NCBI GenBank assembly: GCA_036971715.1
Contig: JAVHJL010000007.1
Span: 124,001-188,000, forward strand
Source of the DNA: Arthrobotrys musiformis
Lineage: Eukaryota > Ascomycota > Orbiliomycetes > Orbiliales > Orbiliaceae
Direction of reading: 5' to 3'
DNA length: 64,000 nt
In this document: positions 23,684-36,386 of the stretch, piece after piece
Position numbering within the stretch: the stretch's first letter is position 1
Layout: each line of letters opens with the position of its first letter
The notes under the pieces: model-generated
The model's database searches: none
Told to the model about the DNA's origin: nothing
Seen by the model: the letters and a program-made list of their open reading frames with translations, nothing else
Program-made: the position numbers and the translations under genes

Positions 23684-25282
23684 CTATGGCGCCCAATGAC
23701 GCTTCCAAACGTCAAATTCAGCATCCGTACCTCGAAATTCAAAATCTAACACAGTAATGTCCTTGAATCCTTCGCCAATTTCAGGTTCCTGGAATTTGGA
23801 TTTGAAGGTCCTGAAGGCCATACTCCCCACCGATGTTCGGTTTTCCGGGTTCAAAGACTTCACGCCGGAATATGCCCTAACACCATCGTTATGATAACAT
23901 AGCGCCTCGGACGTCGTTAGATATATACACCTGAAAGTGGCGCCTTTGACTTTATCGGCCACACCCTTCCAAACTGCCCGGGCCTCTTTTGAAGAATTTG
24001 TAGCATCTATTCATTGTTAGGCTATATGTACGTCGGTTTGATTGTACAAACATGTATTTGCTCACTCACCAATCACGACGCTGTCGCCTTCTTTCAGGTG
24101 CCCTTGCGCAGCTTTGATGCATTTATCCTTAGTCTTTAGGATATCTTGATTAATGCGTTCGTAACCAAGGGGTTGAAGGTATTTTGTCGTGAGTGTAGAT
24201 TTCCCAGAGCCTGGGCGGCCACAGAGAACCACTAATTCCAAGGGGTGTTCCTTTTCGAACTCTACTGAACGTTAGTCTATCTCTTAGACTTGATTAATGC
24301 GTTTGCTTCTACCTGGGGCCACAGCCGATCTAGCTAAGCTAGCCGGGTCAAGATCGAGTTCGTACGGCCTTGGATTTTCGCCCAAGAACAATTCTTCAGG
24401 TGTTAGAAATTTGAGGTCAAGGTTCTCCGCGAATTTCCTTTTGCATCATTAGCACATTTTGTGATGGAGGGGTTGCAGGTATGGAGTCCATACCGGTCAC
24501 CGGCGGAGAAGTCCCCCTTTCTCCCAGCTGCATCACCAACAAAAACCGAATTCTCCATGTCGACCAAAGGCGCATCGGCACCGAGATCGGAAAGATAGTG
24601 CTCGAACATCCCTGTGCGAGGTTTTCGGTAGATGTCCGTTTCAGTCGCCGCATAGACATGTATTGGCAAGTTCAAAGCCGTGACGATGTAGTTGATCTTC
24701 TTTTTCCACTCTCTTAATTTGTCGTCGGCCTTTGATCCGCTGGCTTTCAAGCCATTTTGATTTGTGAATATGACAAGCCGGTATCTATAAATTATGGGTT
24801 AGATCGGCTCGAGCTCTAGAATAGACTGAATAGACTATACCCTTCTTCGGACATCTGTCGGAGTTTTGATGGCACGGTTGGATGCCACCACTTCCAGTCT
24901 TCCCCATCTCTCGCGAATGTTTTACCGCTCTTGGTAGATATCAAGTTGGAGTCTAAATCGAATCCTGCAAATTTGATTTTGCCATCTTTGGTAGGTGCTA
25001 CAGCCTCGGAAGATGATGCCACTGGCTCCCATAACGCGGCAAGCAGACTCCCGTGCTTTATGAATTCTATGGGAGACGCCTTTTTAGAAGTTGGGGTAAA
25101 GAAGCTGGCGGCAGCAGCCGATGTGCCTATGGTGAGCTTAGCTTAGCCATACGCATAGATATCCAAATGGTAAGGGACGTGTAAATACCAGCATTGGCTC
25201 GTTTCACCGGAGGAGGGGAGACTGCTCCGCCATCTCTCTCTGGGGTCTCTTCTCTTGCCTTTCTTTTCCCTTTTGGTGGCAT
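23684..25282 (-). CDS. PNK1: Bifunctional polynucleotide kinase 3'-phosphatase (PNKP)
   Basis: Predicted 437 residues from six exons on the minus strand: 25282-25189, 25126-24841, 24784-24494, 24437-24313, 24264-24070 and 24006-23684. The enzyme restores 5'-phosphate and 3'-OH at DNA strand breaks in the nucleus. A basic N-terminus (KGKRKAREE) could be a nuclear signal, and SFFTPTSKK near residue 39 is weakly PIP-box-like. The HAD phosphatase comes first: nucleophile and acid Asp88/Asp90 in GFDLDSNLISTKSG, then DWKWWHP, VIFTNQNG, DIYRKPRTGMF and the VFVGDAAGR acidic motif. The kinase follows with Walker A CGRPGSGKST (280-289), INQD, and an NPENRTSVGSMAFRTF segment. No FHA domain is present, as usual in fungi. 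DLDSN departs from the common DxDGT ending but keeps both Asp. Confidence 0.93.
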
Positions 25283-28200
25283 TTTTGGCGATGTTTGTTG
25301 AAATATTGTATGGTATTGAGAAGGGATCCAGCTCGGTTTATATGCTAGACGTGTGCCGACGCGCCTTAGGAATCTTTGATACACGATTGTAACATCGACA
25401 ACACGGGACCACGAAGGGACGCGCCACATTCCACTATAGTCGCGACCGGAAGTATAGAAGTTCAGTCATCATCATGGCTATATCGAGTCACAGCTGGTGT
25501 TTTGCCAACGAACCCATGGCGGTAATCTGGCGAGCATTCAACACATATCCGAGTCTGGAAGTCGTGACTGTATCAATATGATTCAAGACTCATTTTTGTC
25601 CTCGATATCCGCTAAGCGACGGTATTGCAGAACAACACTCGACTCTCCCATTGTTGGCAACAAGGAAAACAGCTGCCAACGTCCACGATATTGCGGTCAG
25701 TTGCACTTCAGCTAACTCGTGACAAAAATCGACTTCGTGGCATTCTACAAGGCAAAAATGACCACACTTAGTCAGCCGATACGAAATGACCTTCTGTATC
25801 GGCCGGAATTGGGCGTTGTTATCAAAGCGACAAATTCCAACATCTACAACACACAAGTCATGACCAACTACATGTACGAAATTCCTCGTATGCACGTATG
25901 GCTTTGGGCTCTGATACCCGAATTTCCCGCCCTTCCAGGGATACCATGGTTTGATAAATAGGGCAAAAAAGTCCATTGGTCAGGTCGGAGGATCTCGGAC
26001 GCTCTGGGAAACCGGCATCGGAAACCTAGCGTACTGACTAGCAGTTCCTCGAGCTCCGGACCCATAGTTGAATCTGGTCTCGAACCCGACCTGACTCCGG
26101 AGTACCGAATTAACCTCCTCGAGCTAATGAAGGAGCACCGGCCACTCGATCTATTGTCGCAGATTGGCTTATCGATATGCTCAGCAGATTGTTGCATGTA
26201 CCTGCATCTTTCGCAATAGACTTTATATGGGGCCCGACCAGACCCATGCAAAAAGGTTTTTCGACCTATCAGCGACAACCTTAAACCGTTGAAGTTGGCG
26301 CCTGAGAAAACCCGATGTCGAATCACCCCGACCCTTTGCTCTGATCAATGTTGGGGCTCGTATGCATGGTGATTTGTTTGAAAAAAAAAAAAAAAGTTCA
26401 CCGCACGGAGTTCTTGCGAAGACGGACAAGATCGTGGCCTGGGATTCCACCTGTCAAAATCTCTGCCGGTGTAGACCCTTCCGCGACTCTTGTCTAGGTC
26501 CGGGATCTAGGACGTGCAGGAATTTAATTTTATGTGCATGCGATATGAGGTGTTTCAATGATCATTGGAGGCTGCAGGCCGCGATGGGGCCATCGTCGAG
26601 CAGAGTTTTTACTAAAGCGAGTGACCTGATAGCTATACTATGTTGGCCCCGATGGCAGGCGGCCAACCTGAATAGTAATACTATGTACGAAAACAGGTTT
26701 ATTCTCAGAATTTGCACAGATATTTCGTACAGGATTAGACAACAAGCCCGGAGATCATTGACAGACGCGTATTTAAAATTAATTGAAGGACCGGAGGGAC
26801 GATTGAGGATCGCTAGAACAAAGTTCGAGGCCCACACAATATCGGCACATCGCAGGTCGGTTTGGGCCGCAAATTGCAAACCCGGCCCTACGAGTTCAAA
26901 ACTTCCCGCACTTGCATACTTGCTGCATAGGCGACCTGGCGTCGTCTTACACGTACTGTATGTGAAAATTAAAGCAAAAACGTTAGCACTAAGCAAGGTA
27001 GGGCGAGAAGGTTTTTTTGTTTGATCTGGCCCTACAACACCCCAGCACCTGCCAACTTCCATGTTCGGGGCGGGCTGAGAAATCCGTTTGGAACAATCGA
27101 TCGTAGAATTTTCGCTGCGCAAGTTTAACGTCATTCGTCAAAGGAAAGAGGAATGAGACTCAACGGAGCGCGCGTTGTTTTCCAGGTTAAAAATTTTCCC
27201 AACCCCATGTTCTGTTTCTATTTTTTATTATCAGGCCAGCGGAATGTTCCACGACACACCATCATAATAATGCATGGATCATTGGCTTTGCCATGTCGGC
27301 CATCTCGACCGAGGAGAAGGAGGATGAGGAGGAGAAAGGGTAACAGGAAGAAAAAGTGCACGAGAATTCCCAACTAGCAGGCAGAGCACCAGTCGATAAT
27401 CGAATGCGGACGCTCTATGAGCACAGTAATTTTCATTCTTTCCTATCACGGGCTACGAGATCCGTTGGCTAACTTTCTGTGCGACGTGAGCTGACATGTG
27501 CCTTCGTGTGTGAGGCTTAGGAATCCAATGCAAGCAGCATGGATGCAGGAACAGGCCGAGCTCGAACTTGTCTTTCCACGTCACCACTAGTCACTTCGCG
27601 AGCGAAGGATAAATGCCATGGGCATGGCCAAGTGCATATACATACTACATGCAGAGAACGATTTTGCGCACCGGTTGAAAGCCTCTTACTGGCCCAACCC
27701 ATGCCCCCAGGACCTAGAAACTCTATTAAAAAACTGAGTTATTTTTCGCTAACATGTGCAGTTGCAACGCACATAGGCGAGAATAAATGATTTGGCCTTG
27801 ATGGGCAAGTCATGTAGACTTGCAATGACCGTCGATGCTCATTAGCTAGAGCTGACCTTCTAAGGTTGGGGATATTGACTACTGATTTCGGTACTGTTGG
27901 TCGGCAGGCTAACTTCAGTTGGTGAAGCTTGGGGTGATAGGTATTATCATGGACCCACCTGCTTCCACACCTTAACTGTGTAGTTGTAATTATATCCATG
28001 TATGTACCTGCCCACAGAAAGAACACAAGAAAGAAGCTCTACAATCCCTGCACACATCGGCCTCCAGATTTTGGGTAGCGGGGATGAGTTCATTGCAGCC
28101 GATGGGGCGGAAGCTCAGTCGAGTGCGAGAAAAACCAACTGTGGACTTTTTTTTTTTCTTCTGAAACATGGCCATTTGATTTATTCGGTTGGGAATGCGC

Positions 28201-30872
28201 TCACTGTTTTTTTTTTATGGACAAGAGTACGCCGCCACGTTGTAAAACGTTTTTCTCGTTTCTCTCTCTCTCTCTTTTTTTTTCTTTCCGGCTTCATAGG
28301 CTAATAACAGGTGCCGGCCTGATATAACGGCGGTGGGAACTATAGTTATGAGACGAAGTTCGCATCTATAGCACCTACTGATTCATTGGACAATGACATG
28401 AAGAGCGAACTAGTCTGACCCACTGAGAAGAGCTGAGAACAAAGGATGGTATTCACCGTCATGCAAGCGGCTGGTGGGGACGTTTGAACCTGGCTAAAAA
28501 GAGCAAGGGTCAATACTCTTCTATCATAGTTTAGCCCAAACCAAGACCTGTAGGCTCGGAGAAAGGCAACGCTGCCCATGTTGTGTGAGTCGTGACCTTG
28601 TTTGAACACAACCGGCCAACCTCCCTGCTCTCAAATCACTCTAGCTCGACCTATCTCTTTATTGCTGACAGTTTCTAGTTCCCGTGATTTCCAGCTTTCA
28701 TCCTTCCTTCGCCGTCAGACTCTTCGACGTCAGTGATATAGCCGCCTTCACCGTCTACTAGCTGCTGTTCTATCATCTTTATCCCATCGACGGGTGATAT
28801 CTCCATATACACAAAAGCGGGACGGCTTCAATTGAGTTCTTGCACGACGGTAAAAAAAAGTTTGGTCTTGTACTACCAGGCAACTTGGGACTCAACCTCT
28901 GTGTTGTGCTCCTCTTCGGTTGGTTCGCCCATACGATTGCGCCAGTGAATTCCAATCACGACGCTGGTCGTAGGCATCCGCGGTTCTGCGGGGTTCCTCG
29001 AACATAAAAGAAAGAACCCAAGTCGTAGGATACGTGGTGGACCGACGGCTACAAAACCTCGTTCTTTGTTAACTTGGGGGAAAGTTTGGGGGGCCTTTGT
29101 CAACGGGGACAAATTAAAAAAGAAAGCGACGGATTCTGGAAGAAAAAAAACGTTGGCAGCTTGCTATTCGACAGATACTGCAGGTTGACATCAGTTTTTC
29201 CTTTCCAGATTGGGGGCCGAGAACCACACCAATTCCCTAGGTTTTACGGACACTGGCCGTCTAACCTATTGTTGCTTTGCACCTGCGGCTAACTGAGGAG
29301 AAGGATTTTTATATACGGCTCTGATCTTCCAAAGAGGGTAGCGAGTGTCCCGCTCTCGCACAGAAACCAACCACAAGAGACCGCCTAATACAAGGTTTCT
29401 GCAGTTGGCTATAAGAGAAAGAAGGCACAGCAACACTGCAGCACCTACAGTGGAGAAAAAGGGACGATAGTCCGAAACCGGTACAAATTGATATTGGGTA
29501 TCCCACTGGCCGTCGGCGAGTTTGGTTCAACCCCAGGAGTCGGCTTCTGCAACTCCAACTCGACGCTCTCGGCCTGGGACGCTCACGGTCTCAAATCAAC
29601 CAGGTCAGGAAAGGACAGGACGATAGTCACGTTTTCTTTGTGGGCGTGTCGTGTTGGATTGTTCGCTTGAGCCCAAAGCGCAAACTGCGACTTGCGAACC
29701 AGGAACCGCGCACGCAAGTGTTCTTCATGTTCAACGGAGGCCTATTTTACCAGTCCTCTCCACTTGCATAAAGTCTGCGTGAGGCATTCTCCCGTGCTTC
29801 TCCACGCTTTGTGCCGTGGGGGCCGGTCTGGCTGGCACCATTCAACCACGCTTTCCCCCGCCATCCTTGAAGTTCTACTAGGAGGCATATTTGATATTGG
29901 ACAACATCCTCTTACGCCTTGTCATTATCATCCAACCAACACTGCTACTGTTTGATCTTTATATGTCAACCAGAGTTTCCGCCAGGTCGCGACATACTCA
30001 TATCTAAGAGGAGAATACTACGGTGCTACCGACAACCACAATAGGACCAAGAAAACAATACGACGGGACCAGATTCCTTCCGCTTCTTGTCAATTGGCTT
30101 ATGCAATAGGAGGAAATACCGCCAGCCCAAGGGGGCCCCAGACTGCTAAGGAGCACACACACTTCAGGAAGACTCAGTAACTCTGCAGGGTCCTTTCTTT
30201 TTTCGCCTTGTTTTCTTTTTCGTTTCTTCCAGAGGCTCCCAGAATTCGGAAGGGTTCAGCCAAGGACATACATAGGTACAACATTGAGACCAGGAACCAT
30301 CGAGCAAACGGAACCTAGGTATCACAAACCACGATAACTCCAGGCATCGGGACCGCGTTGGTCGGGTTTTCATAATAGAAAAGCGAAAGGTGTGCAACGT
30401 CACTGTCTCCCGCTGCTGCTACACACCTAGCTTTGCATCGAACAGTTACGATAAACAATCCGGATCATACCACCCCTTCGCTTTTGGCCTTTCGAAGCAA
30501 TCGATATTCTGAGGAACTGTAGCTCCCTAATTGACACAGCTACAATCGAAAATTCGCACCTGTTGGTTGTTTTCGAGTAGGAAACATTTCCCGTCTGGTA
30601 TCAACGTTTTCAGGATTGCATCCTCGAGTTCCAATTGCAACGATTTCGGTGTGTTTGTAGAACGATCACACAGGAAGCCAGCCCCAGGGGTTGTCCTCAA
30701 ACAAGCATAGCGCTTTACATAAGAGGTTGCGGGAGAGTCGTCTCCCTCACCATCATTACGCTCTGGTTTATTTAAAATCGGAAACGCTTGGGCGTGCTGG
30801 ACGGTTGATAGCTATCTTGCTTTAGCGTGTTTAGAAGATAACAACAGCAATTAACTAACAACCTGCACCATC
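25283..30872. other. 5.6-kb gene-poor region, no gene seen
   Basis: The largest gap in the window after the 50-55 kb one. It contains an A13-14 run near 26381, T runs near 28150 and 28208, a (TC)n tract at about 28262-28276, and several open frames of 60-220 codons on opposite strands at the same place (notably 26362-27134). These have no repeated family motif, poor codon character and no plausible splice partners. No terminal repeats, transposase signatures or tRNA are visible. The last 300 nt should hold the promoter of the next gene. Decayed repeats are possible but not shown. Confidence 0.5.
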
Positions 30873-32515
30873 ATGGAATCTGTGGCGATGTCAACGTCAG
30901 GCCTCGGCCGCCTATCAGAAAGACGGGGCATCCAAAAACTAGCCCATATAGAACCGCCAGTGGTGGCAAATACAGTCTTTCGACCATTTCAAGCTCACAA
31001 ATCATCTTTGTCACAAGTTATGGATGCTGAGCCCATCCTCTCTACATCTAATTCTTCATCGTCATTGGCATCATCCATTAGCAAAACCTCAATATCAGTG
31101 CCGAAGCTACAAAGTTCCTCTTCTTCATTGGCGACTACCCCGCTGGAGCCCCTCTTAACAAACTTTGAAATTTCACCGTCATTGCCTATGACGCCAGAAA
31201 TTGGCGAGTTTCAAGGGAATTGGCGACAACTTGATGACGAAGTAGTAGCGACATATAGTGGGCTTGGTCTCGATTGTGAAATATTAGAGGACATGAAACG
31301 GAAAACGAGGTCGAGGAGTTTATCAGAGCGTGTATATCCTGGTGTTAAGACCAGGACACCGTCTACGTCTACAATCGCGGAATTGGCAGAGATTGAATTA
31401 TCTGGGCATGCTGAAGGTCTTGACGGAGACCGCGTGGGGTTAAACCCTTCATTAGGTAAGTAACATAACCCCATGGGAAAGGCAATAGTACATGCTAAGA
31501 TTCGGTTCTTTAAGTCCAACCGGAGTTATCGGTCAAACCACCACCTTCGACAATACAACCTGGAAACGAAGAGCTCTACGACCCTGATACCCTTTCAGAT
31601 CCATCCGCGCCGACATCTCCCGTGCCCGAGTACATTGGAAGGACTGGCAGGAAGCCAACCGTGCTTCAACGTATGTTGCCGCCGAAGCTAAGGGCGACAA
31701 TGCGTCGAAGGTCGTCTAGCGCACACTCATCACATGCCGCACCACCGATCCCACCACTATCTACTATGCCCACTTTTTATCAACAGGCTCCAGAAACGCC
31801 AGACGAAGACTTCGACTCTTACTTCGCAGAAAAGCTACCGTTGCCAGACAATGACTCTTTCTCTTCAATCGAGGAGATGATACATACCTGCGCCCCGACT
31901 CCTCCTCTTCCCCCTTTTGTTATGCCGGACTACTTCACGAAGACGCTGCCTCTTCAATCAAGCTTCTGTTCTGCCACGACATCACCCACCTCAAACCTAC
32001 CACCCCTAGCTGAGAACTTCCCCGAAATAGGTCCTCTAGATATAAGTGATTCCATCAAATCCCCATTGCCACAGCCTCCGATATCGCCCCTCGGCTCCCC
32101 TGGCCTACCGCCAGTGCGAAGTATGGTCCTAAATATCATAAACCCAATGTCTTTAGCTACCTATCAACACCAGCAGGTTGTGCCAGACGTTGTTGAGTAT
32201 GATTCTCCAGCAATATTATCACCAAAGCACCGCCGCCAGGTCTCTGGTGAGGGCCCTGTCACCGCAAACTCCCTCGCTGATATGATTGAACAAATGATAC
32301 GTGAAGATGAAGCTTTTGAAGTCACTGAAAGACACCTTTCCGAGAGTGGTTGGACCACTCCGCAAGAAGTTCAAGCCATCAGGGAGCAAAGGGAGGAGAC
32401 GAAGTCGGAGTGGCAAAAACGCATCGACGAATCAAAAAAGGTTCTCGTTCATATCCGAAAGCAAGAGGTGCAGGCATCTGCTCGCACTGAAAATGCACCA
32501 AAGAATGCTCAGTGA
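30873..32515 (+). CDS. Ser/Pro-rich orphan protein with C-terminal coiled coil
   Basis: Two exons, 30873-31455 and 31515-32515, give 527 residues. The 59-nt intron has a GTAAGT donor, a GCTAAG branch-like site and a TTTAAG acceptor; phase is kept and the join reads SLVQPELSVKPPPS. I do not recognise the family. Visible features are poly-Ser tracts in the N-terminal third, an Arg/Ser basic patch (RKTRSRSLSERV and later MRRRSSSAHSSH) resembling kinase or 14-3-3 target sites, and a Pro-rich middle (PTPPLPPF, SPLPQPPISPLGSPG). The last 100 residues are charged and probably helical (LADMIEQMIREDEAFEV and later REETKSEWQKRIDESKK). It is probably a disordered regulatory or scaffold protein. The ATG context CACCATCATGG is good. 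Confidence 0.75.
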
Positions 32516-33983
32516 GCATTTATTTGCAAATATCTGGGATTAAACTGTGTTTCAACATTTTCCCTACAGCAGCTGGATTTATTCTTGACATCTACGACGT
32601 GTTTCTTTCCTTTACATAATACCCACAGCGCAGGTTGCTTTACATTTCCCCTGTCTATATTCTCACTTTGACATAGATCGGACCTTTTCCTCTTTCTTTC
32701 CATTTCAGATATACAATGGGTCTGATGCCGCACTGCTCTTCACTAACCTCTTCATCGTTCCTCTCCCAATAAACTTTTTTTTTTGTTGCTCTGCTGAGGG
32801 TGGGAGGCGTTTCGTGGGTTTTATTTCGTTTCCTTTTCCTTTTCCCCTTGGGTGGCATCACTTACGACAAATCCCGCCAAAAAAATATTTCGACGATTGA
32901 TCAACTGATAGGACCGAAAAGCATTCTTCCGGAACCAAAAATAGCTACGTGGGAACTTTTGTTTTTGATACTATTGAGGACGGTATGGCGTACTTTTTTT
33001 TACTGCTTGGCGTATTCCTAATGTCTCTCTTTTACCACGAATTTTTTCAATTTTCTCGTCTTTCCACCTCAAAAGAAAACCCCTAAGGTCGGGCATATTG
33101 ATGATTTACTGGTACTGTAGACCACCGTGGTAGGGTGGCTATGTATCCGTATGTAATGTCGATGTCAACTTCCCGCTTTGTATAACGAATTTCCTTTACT
33201 CCCAACCTTCTATTGTATCACTATTTGGACAGCGGGGCATGAAAATACGAAATGTATAATAAAAAAATACTCTTTCCATTCTAATCCCTTCTCTCCTCCA
33301 ACATGACAAATGTAATAACCCTCAGAAAACTCGTCTTTTGAGACAGACGGTGTGGGCGTACAAGTACCCTGTAGTGTGTTGCAAGTTGTTGGATGTTGGA
33401 GTCATGTGGGATATTCGAAATTCTCTACAATATAGATGTACCGTGGGTAGAATCAAATGAGGTGTTTGGGGTACCTGGAGTTTTATCCTGGTGAATATGG
33501 GAGGATACCCCAAACTGGAATGACTGTCCCAAAATTCGTGCAAGTGTACCTGGCGATCTACGAGAAGCGAGCTCATATGCGAGATAGGACTCTCGCTATC
33601 ACTAGATGCGCATGCATGCATAATACATGGGGTAGAGATGGGCAGGGTGCATTAGCCCATCTAGTCCTTCATCTAGGTACCAGTGGAGTCTTTGAGAGTA
33701 GGCCGGGGTACCGAAACCGGCGAGTACACCGACGCCTCGCGGTGTTGAAAAATACATCACGGATTAGATGCGAAAGTCCACAACCGTGTCCTTTTTGTTC
33801 CGACACTATTAAAGGCGCTGCACGTAAAAACGGACGCTGCTGCTGCTCTAATATCTTAGATAGGCCGTTAATGCTTTATCTATGACAGTGGTCTTGTAGT
33901 CTGTGGCTTCATTTCTTTCTCTTCATCGAGTATCTAGGATCTTTCATTAGAAAACCCTCAAAAGGCCACTCAACAGGTAAAAC
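32516..33983. other. Convergent intergenic region
   Basis: 1.5 kb between convergent genes. The first 800 nt are T-rich 3' UTR-like sequence; the remainder has no gene signature. The small open frame at 33457-33885 has no recognisable protein. Confidence 0.55.
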
Positions 33984-34926
33984 TTACAGGTATATACTTT
34001 CCCTCATATATCCTTCAAATCCTTCATCCCGTATCTCTGTCATGACGAAGTGTTTGCGTATCGATTTGATAAATCTCATATCAGCCTGGAGAGGGACAGG
34101 CAATTAGTTTACTAGGGAAAAAAAAAAAACATGGCAATGTGTTAGGAATGTGCATACTCTTCTACGCTTCTTGAAACAAAATATGACCTCCGTGTCGGGA
34201 CCTGCTATGTCACATCTAAGTCAGAAGTAGGTGAGTTTCATCCACTTGTGCTGCAGCTGTGGCTATTGTGGGAAAGGCGTACAGCGTCATTTCGAGCAGG
34301 GGAAATGCCGGCTCGAAGTACACGCAGTCAGCTGCAAGTACTATATCCACTGGAGCCCTTGTTATAAATTCAGGTAATGGGTCTGCCCTATCAAATCGCC
34401 CAAGCTTTAGTTTATGATACCAGTCGCACTCGCGAAGTACCATGACTTGTGAGTCCACTAACCAATCAAGTAATCCACATTGGACTTTTCCCTCGAGTCC
34501 ATTAAATGCGACATTCTTTTGCATTAGATCCATCATCGCGTGCATATCCGTCATCCAAAACTCGCACCCATCCTTCTCTACATCACCACCGATATTGTCG
34601 AGTTCTAAGCCAATCGCTAGTCCTGTCACCCCACCCCCGCTCCCCAGCTCAATCATTCGCTTTCCCGCTAAGTCATTCGTATCTTTATACCGACTGATAA
34701 AGTACTTCGCCAGGCGGACGCCAGCAGGCCATAGCTGGCCCCCACATCCATTTGTAAGGTCCTCAATGAGCTGGAGGGGCGTCTTGGTTAACGTGCCATC
34801 GAGGGTAGTGGTTGTAACCCGCCCGGGTTCAAGGTTCTCACGGGGAGCAACAAGGTCCCTTGGGAACTTGAAGTCAGAAGCGTCAATGCTAGAGAGGGAG
34901 GATGACCGGGATCGAGACTCTGCCAT
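33984..34926 (-). CDS. EFM6: EFM6-type protein-lysine methyltransferase
   Basis: Three exons on the minus strand, 34926-34283, 34215-34158 and 34085-33984, give 267 residues. Efm6 is a class I SAM-dependent methyltransferase (family 16) that methylates a lysine of elongation factor eEF1A in yeast. Motif I ELGSGGGVTG is at residues 93-102, the GGQLWPAGVRLAKY entry motif precedes it, the acidic FWMTDMH follows, and the post-II motif is VLAADCVYFEPAFPLLEMTL. Reading straight through the first donor would stop early after a non-family stretch. Splicing at GTACGC to the CTTAG acceptor instead gives DIAGPDTEVIFCFKKRRRAD and then MRFIKSIRKHF, matching the family end. The ending MRESIYL is followed by TAA. 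Yeast Efm6 is about 246 residues. Confidence 0.87.
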
Positions 34927-36163
34927 CGAGGTTGTTCTGGGGCTTCGTTTTGTGTGGTTTTTTAGAAGTGGATTTTGAAGCTGATTTCAAATCTTGGCGT
35001 ATTCCTGTTTCGTCCTGTTCCATTTGTGGATATGCAACAGAATCAACACGACTCCCTGTATCCACTTTGTATCATATACCAGAGCTAGAATGCAGGCCTT
35101 GATGGTTGATTGTGGAAAGGTTGCTTTCATAAGGCGGGCCAGACTTGAGTTAGGATAAAATTTAGATCAACCTGGATTTTGGTCCCGTAGGGGAATAATG
35201 GTATTGACTGGTAGAAATAACCATTCACCTTGCATATCTTGATATAGTTAAATATATCTAGATATTAGTCTCGTCGAGTGCAAATTATTGGGTAAGGGCA
35301 CCATATTCTCTTTGGAGTTGGTGGACGCGATTGAAAGCTAATTAATTTCTCTTTGTGTGTAAGGCCTGTCCTATGGATTATAAACTTAGCCTACAAGATG
35401 AATTTTCGTCGTGCGTAGTAATTTGGTTAACTACTCCTGTGTTTACACCCCTGGATCTATAGACTAATGCTGTTATAACTTTATACCTTTATGATGCATA
35501 GGGGAGAACACTTAAACCACTTACATTACTTTTGGGAAGAACAGTGAAATATGAGGGTTTAAGTACGGCCTTCTGTGAGACTGGGAACAAAACCAAGTAT
35601 GGCCATATTTTGCGTAAACGTTTGAACACTGCACATATATGTACTCGAAGTACAGACGTCGACACGTCCAGTACGAGTCTACATACGAGGGCATAACCCC
35701 CTTCCGCTTCTCCAATCTCGGCCTTTCTTTCAAGACCCTGGTACCTGCCGTGGCGAGTAGACAACTATCGCATATGCGCACGTGTCTATCCATGTAGGTA
35801 TCCGTTGCCCCCAGGCTATATATCAATACTTTGTTTTTCACCGACTTGTCTCAAGTGGAAACATCGACTACCCACTCTTTACGAACTAGGATCATCTCGA
35901 CACATATTCGATGATCCCGACTATCCAGTAGCCCCTCACTAAATTTATTCTTCTTCTCTTCCTCCTCTCCCCCCTCCTCCCCCCACCCTGTCTTCTTCCT
36001 CTGTTTCTTTCCCTCTTCTTAAATTTTACCTTCTTCTACTCATTATCAAGGCTTTTGCGCGAGCCCTGCTAGAGACGCGTCGGCAATACCGCCCCGTGAT
36101 TCTCGCACCCCACAAAGTTGATTATCCCCATCTTCCCCTCTTCCCATCTTCACATCAACCAGG
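34927..36163. other. Intergenic/divergent promoter region with CT tract
   Basis: AT-rich to about 35880. Then a pronounced pyrimidine tract at about 35941-36030 (TTCTTCTTCTCTTCC-like, ending in CCCTTCTTAAA) marks a strong fungal promoter or transcription start upstream of the ATG at 36164. Confidence 0.55.
35941..36030 (+). promoter_or_regulatory. CT-rich promoter tract
   Basis: About 90 nt almost entirely C and T, as seen directly upstream of transcription starts of well-expressed Pezizomycotina genes. It lies 130-220 nt before the ATG at 36164. Confidence 0.5.
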
Positions 36164-36386
36164 ATGCCCTTCGGTGCGCTCGATTTTATCAAAAACCGCT
36201 TTCAAGTAAGTAGGCTCTTTTGACACAATTATCGGAAGCCTTAACTGACGTCGAAACGCTTCCTACGGATACGCGAAGGCTGAACGTTATTTTTTCACAA
36301 ATATCGATTCGATTCACGTACCGCAAGGTGAATGCTGTTATCCAAGGGCTAGGTATCTAGGAAGGGCTTCTTTCATACAGAATTGA
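36164..36386 (+). other. Possible 5' exon, upstream ORF or micropeptide
   Basis: An ATG shortly after the CT tract opens MPFGALDFIKNRFQ and meets a strong GTAAGT donor at 36206. Three readings are possible. First, a long intron to the CTGCAG acceptor before 37108, which is in frame and adds 21 residues (MPFGALDFIKNRFQ then FDCSLVN) to the downstream 999-residue protein. Second, a 73-nt intron (36206-36278) giving a 49-residue micropeptide that ends at 36386. Third, a non-coding leader. I cannot decide from sequence alone. Confidence 0.3.

Noticed and set aside
25497..26326. Several 70-150-codon frames upstream of PNKP
   Set aside because: No consistent frame on either strand and no recognisable protein or transposon signature.
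26362..27134. Opposed open frames of 220 and 190 codons
   Set aside because: Composition is unlike the real genes here, one begins in an A run, and neither shows a domain; kept only as a finding.
34216..34282. EFM6 ending by read-through (residues after LEMTL to a TAG)
   Set aside because: Reads into the intron; the spliced version restores the KKRRRAD family ending.
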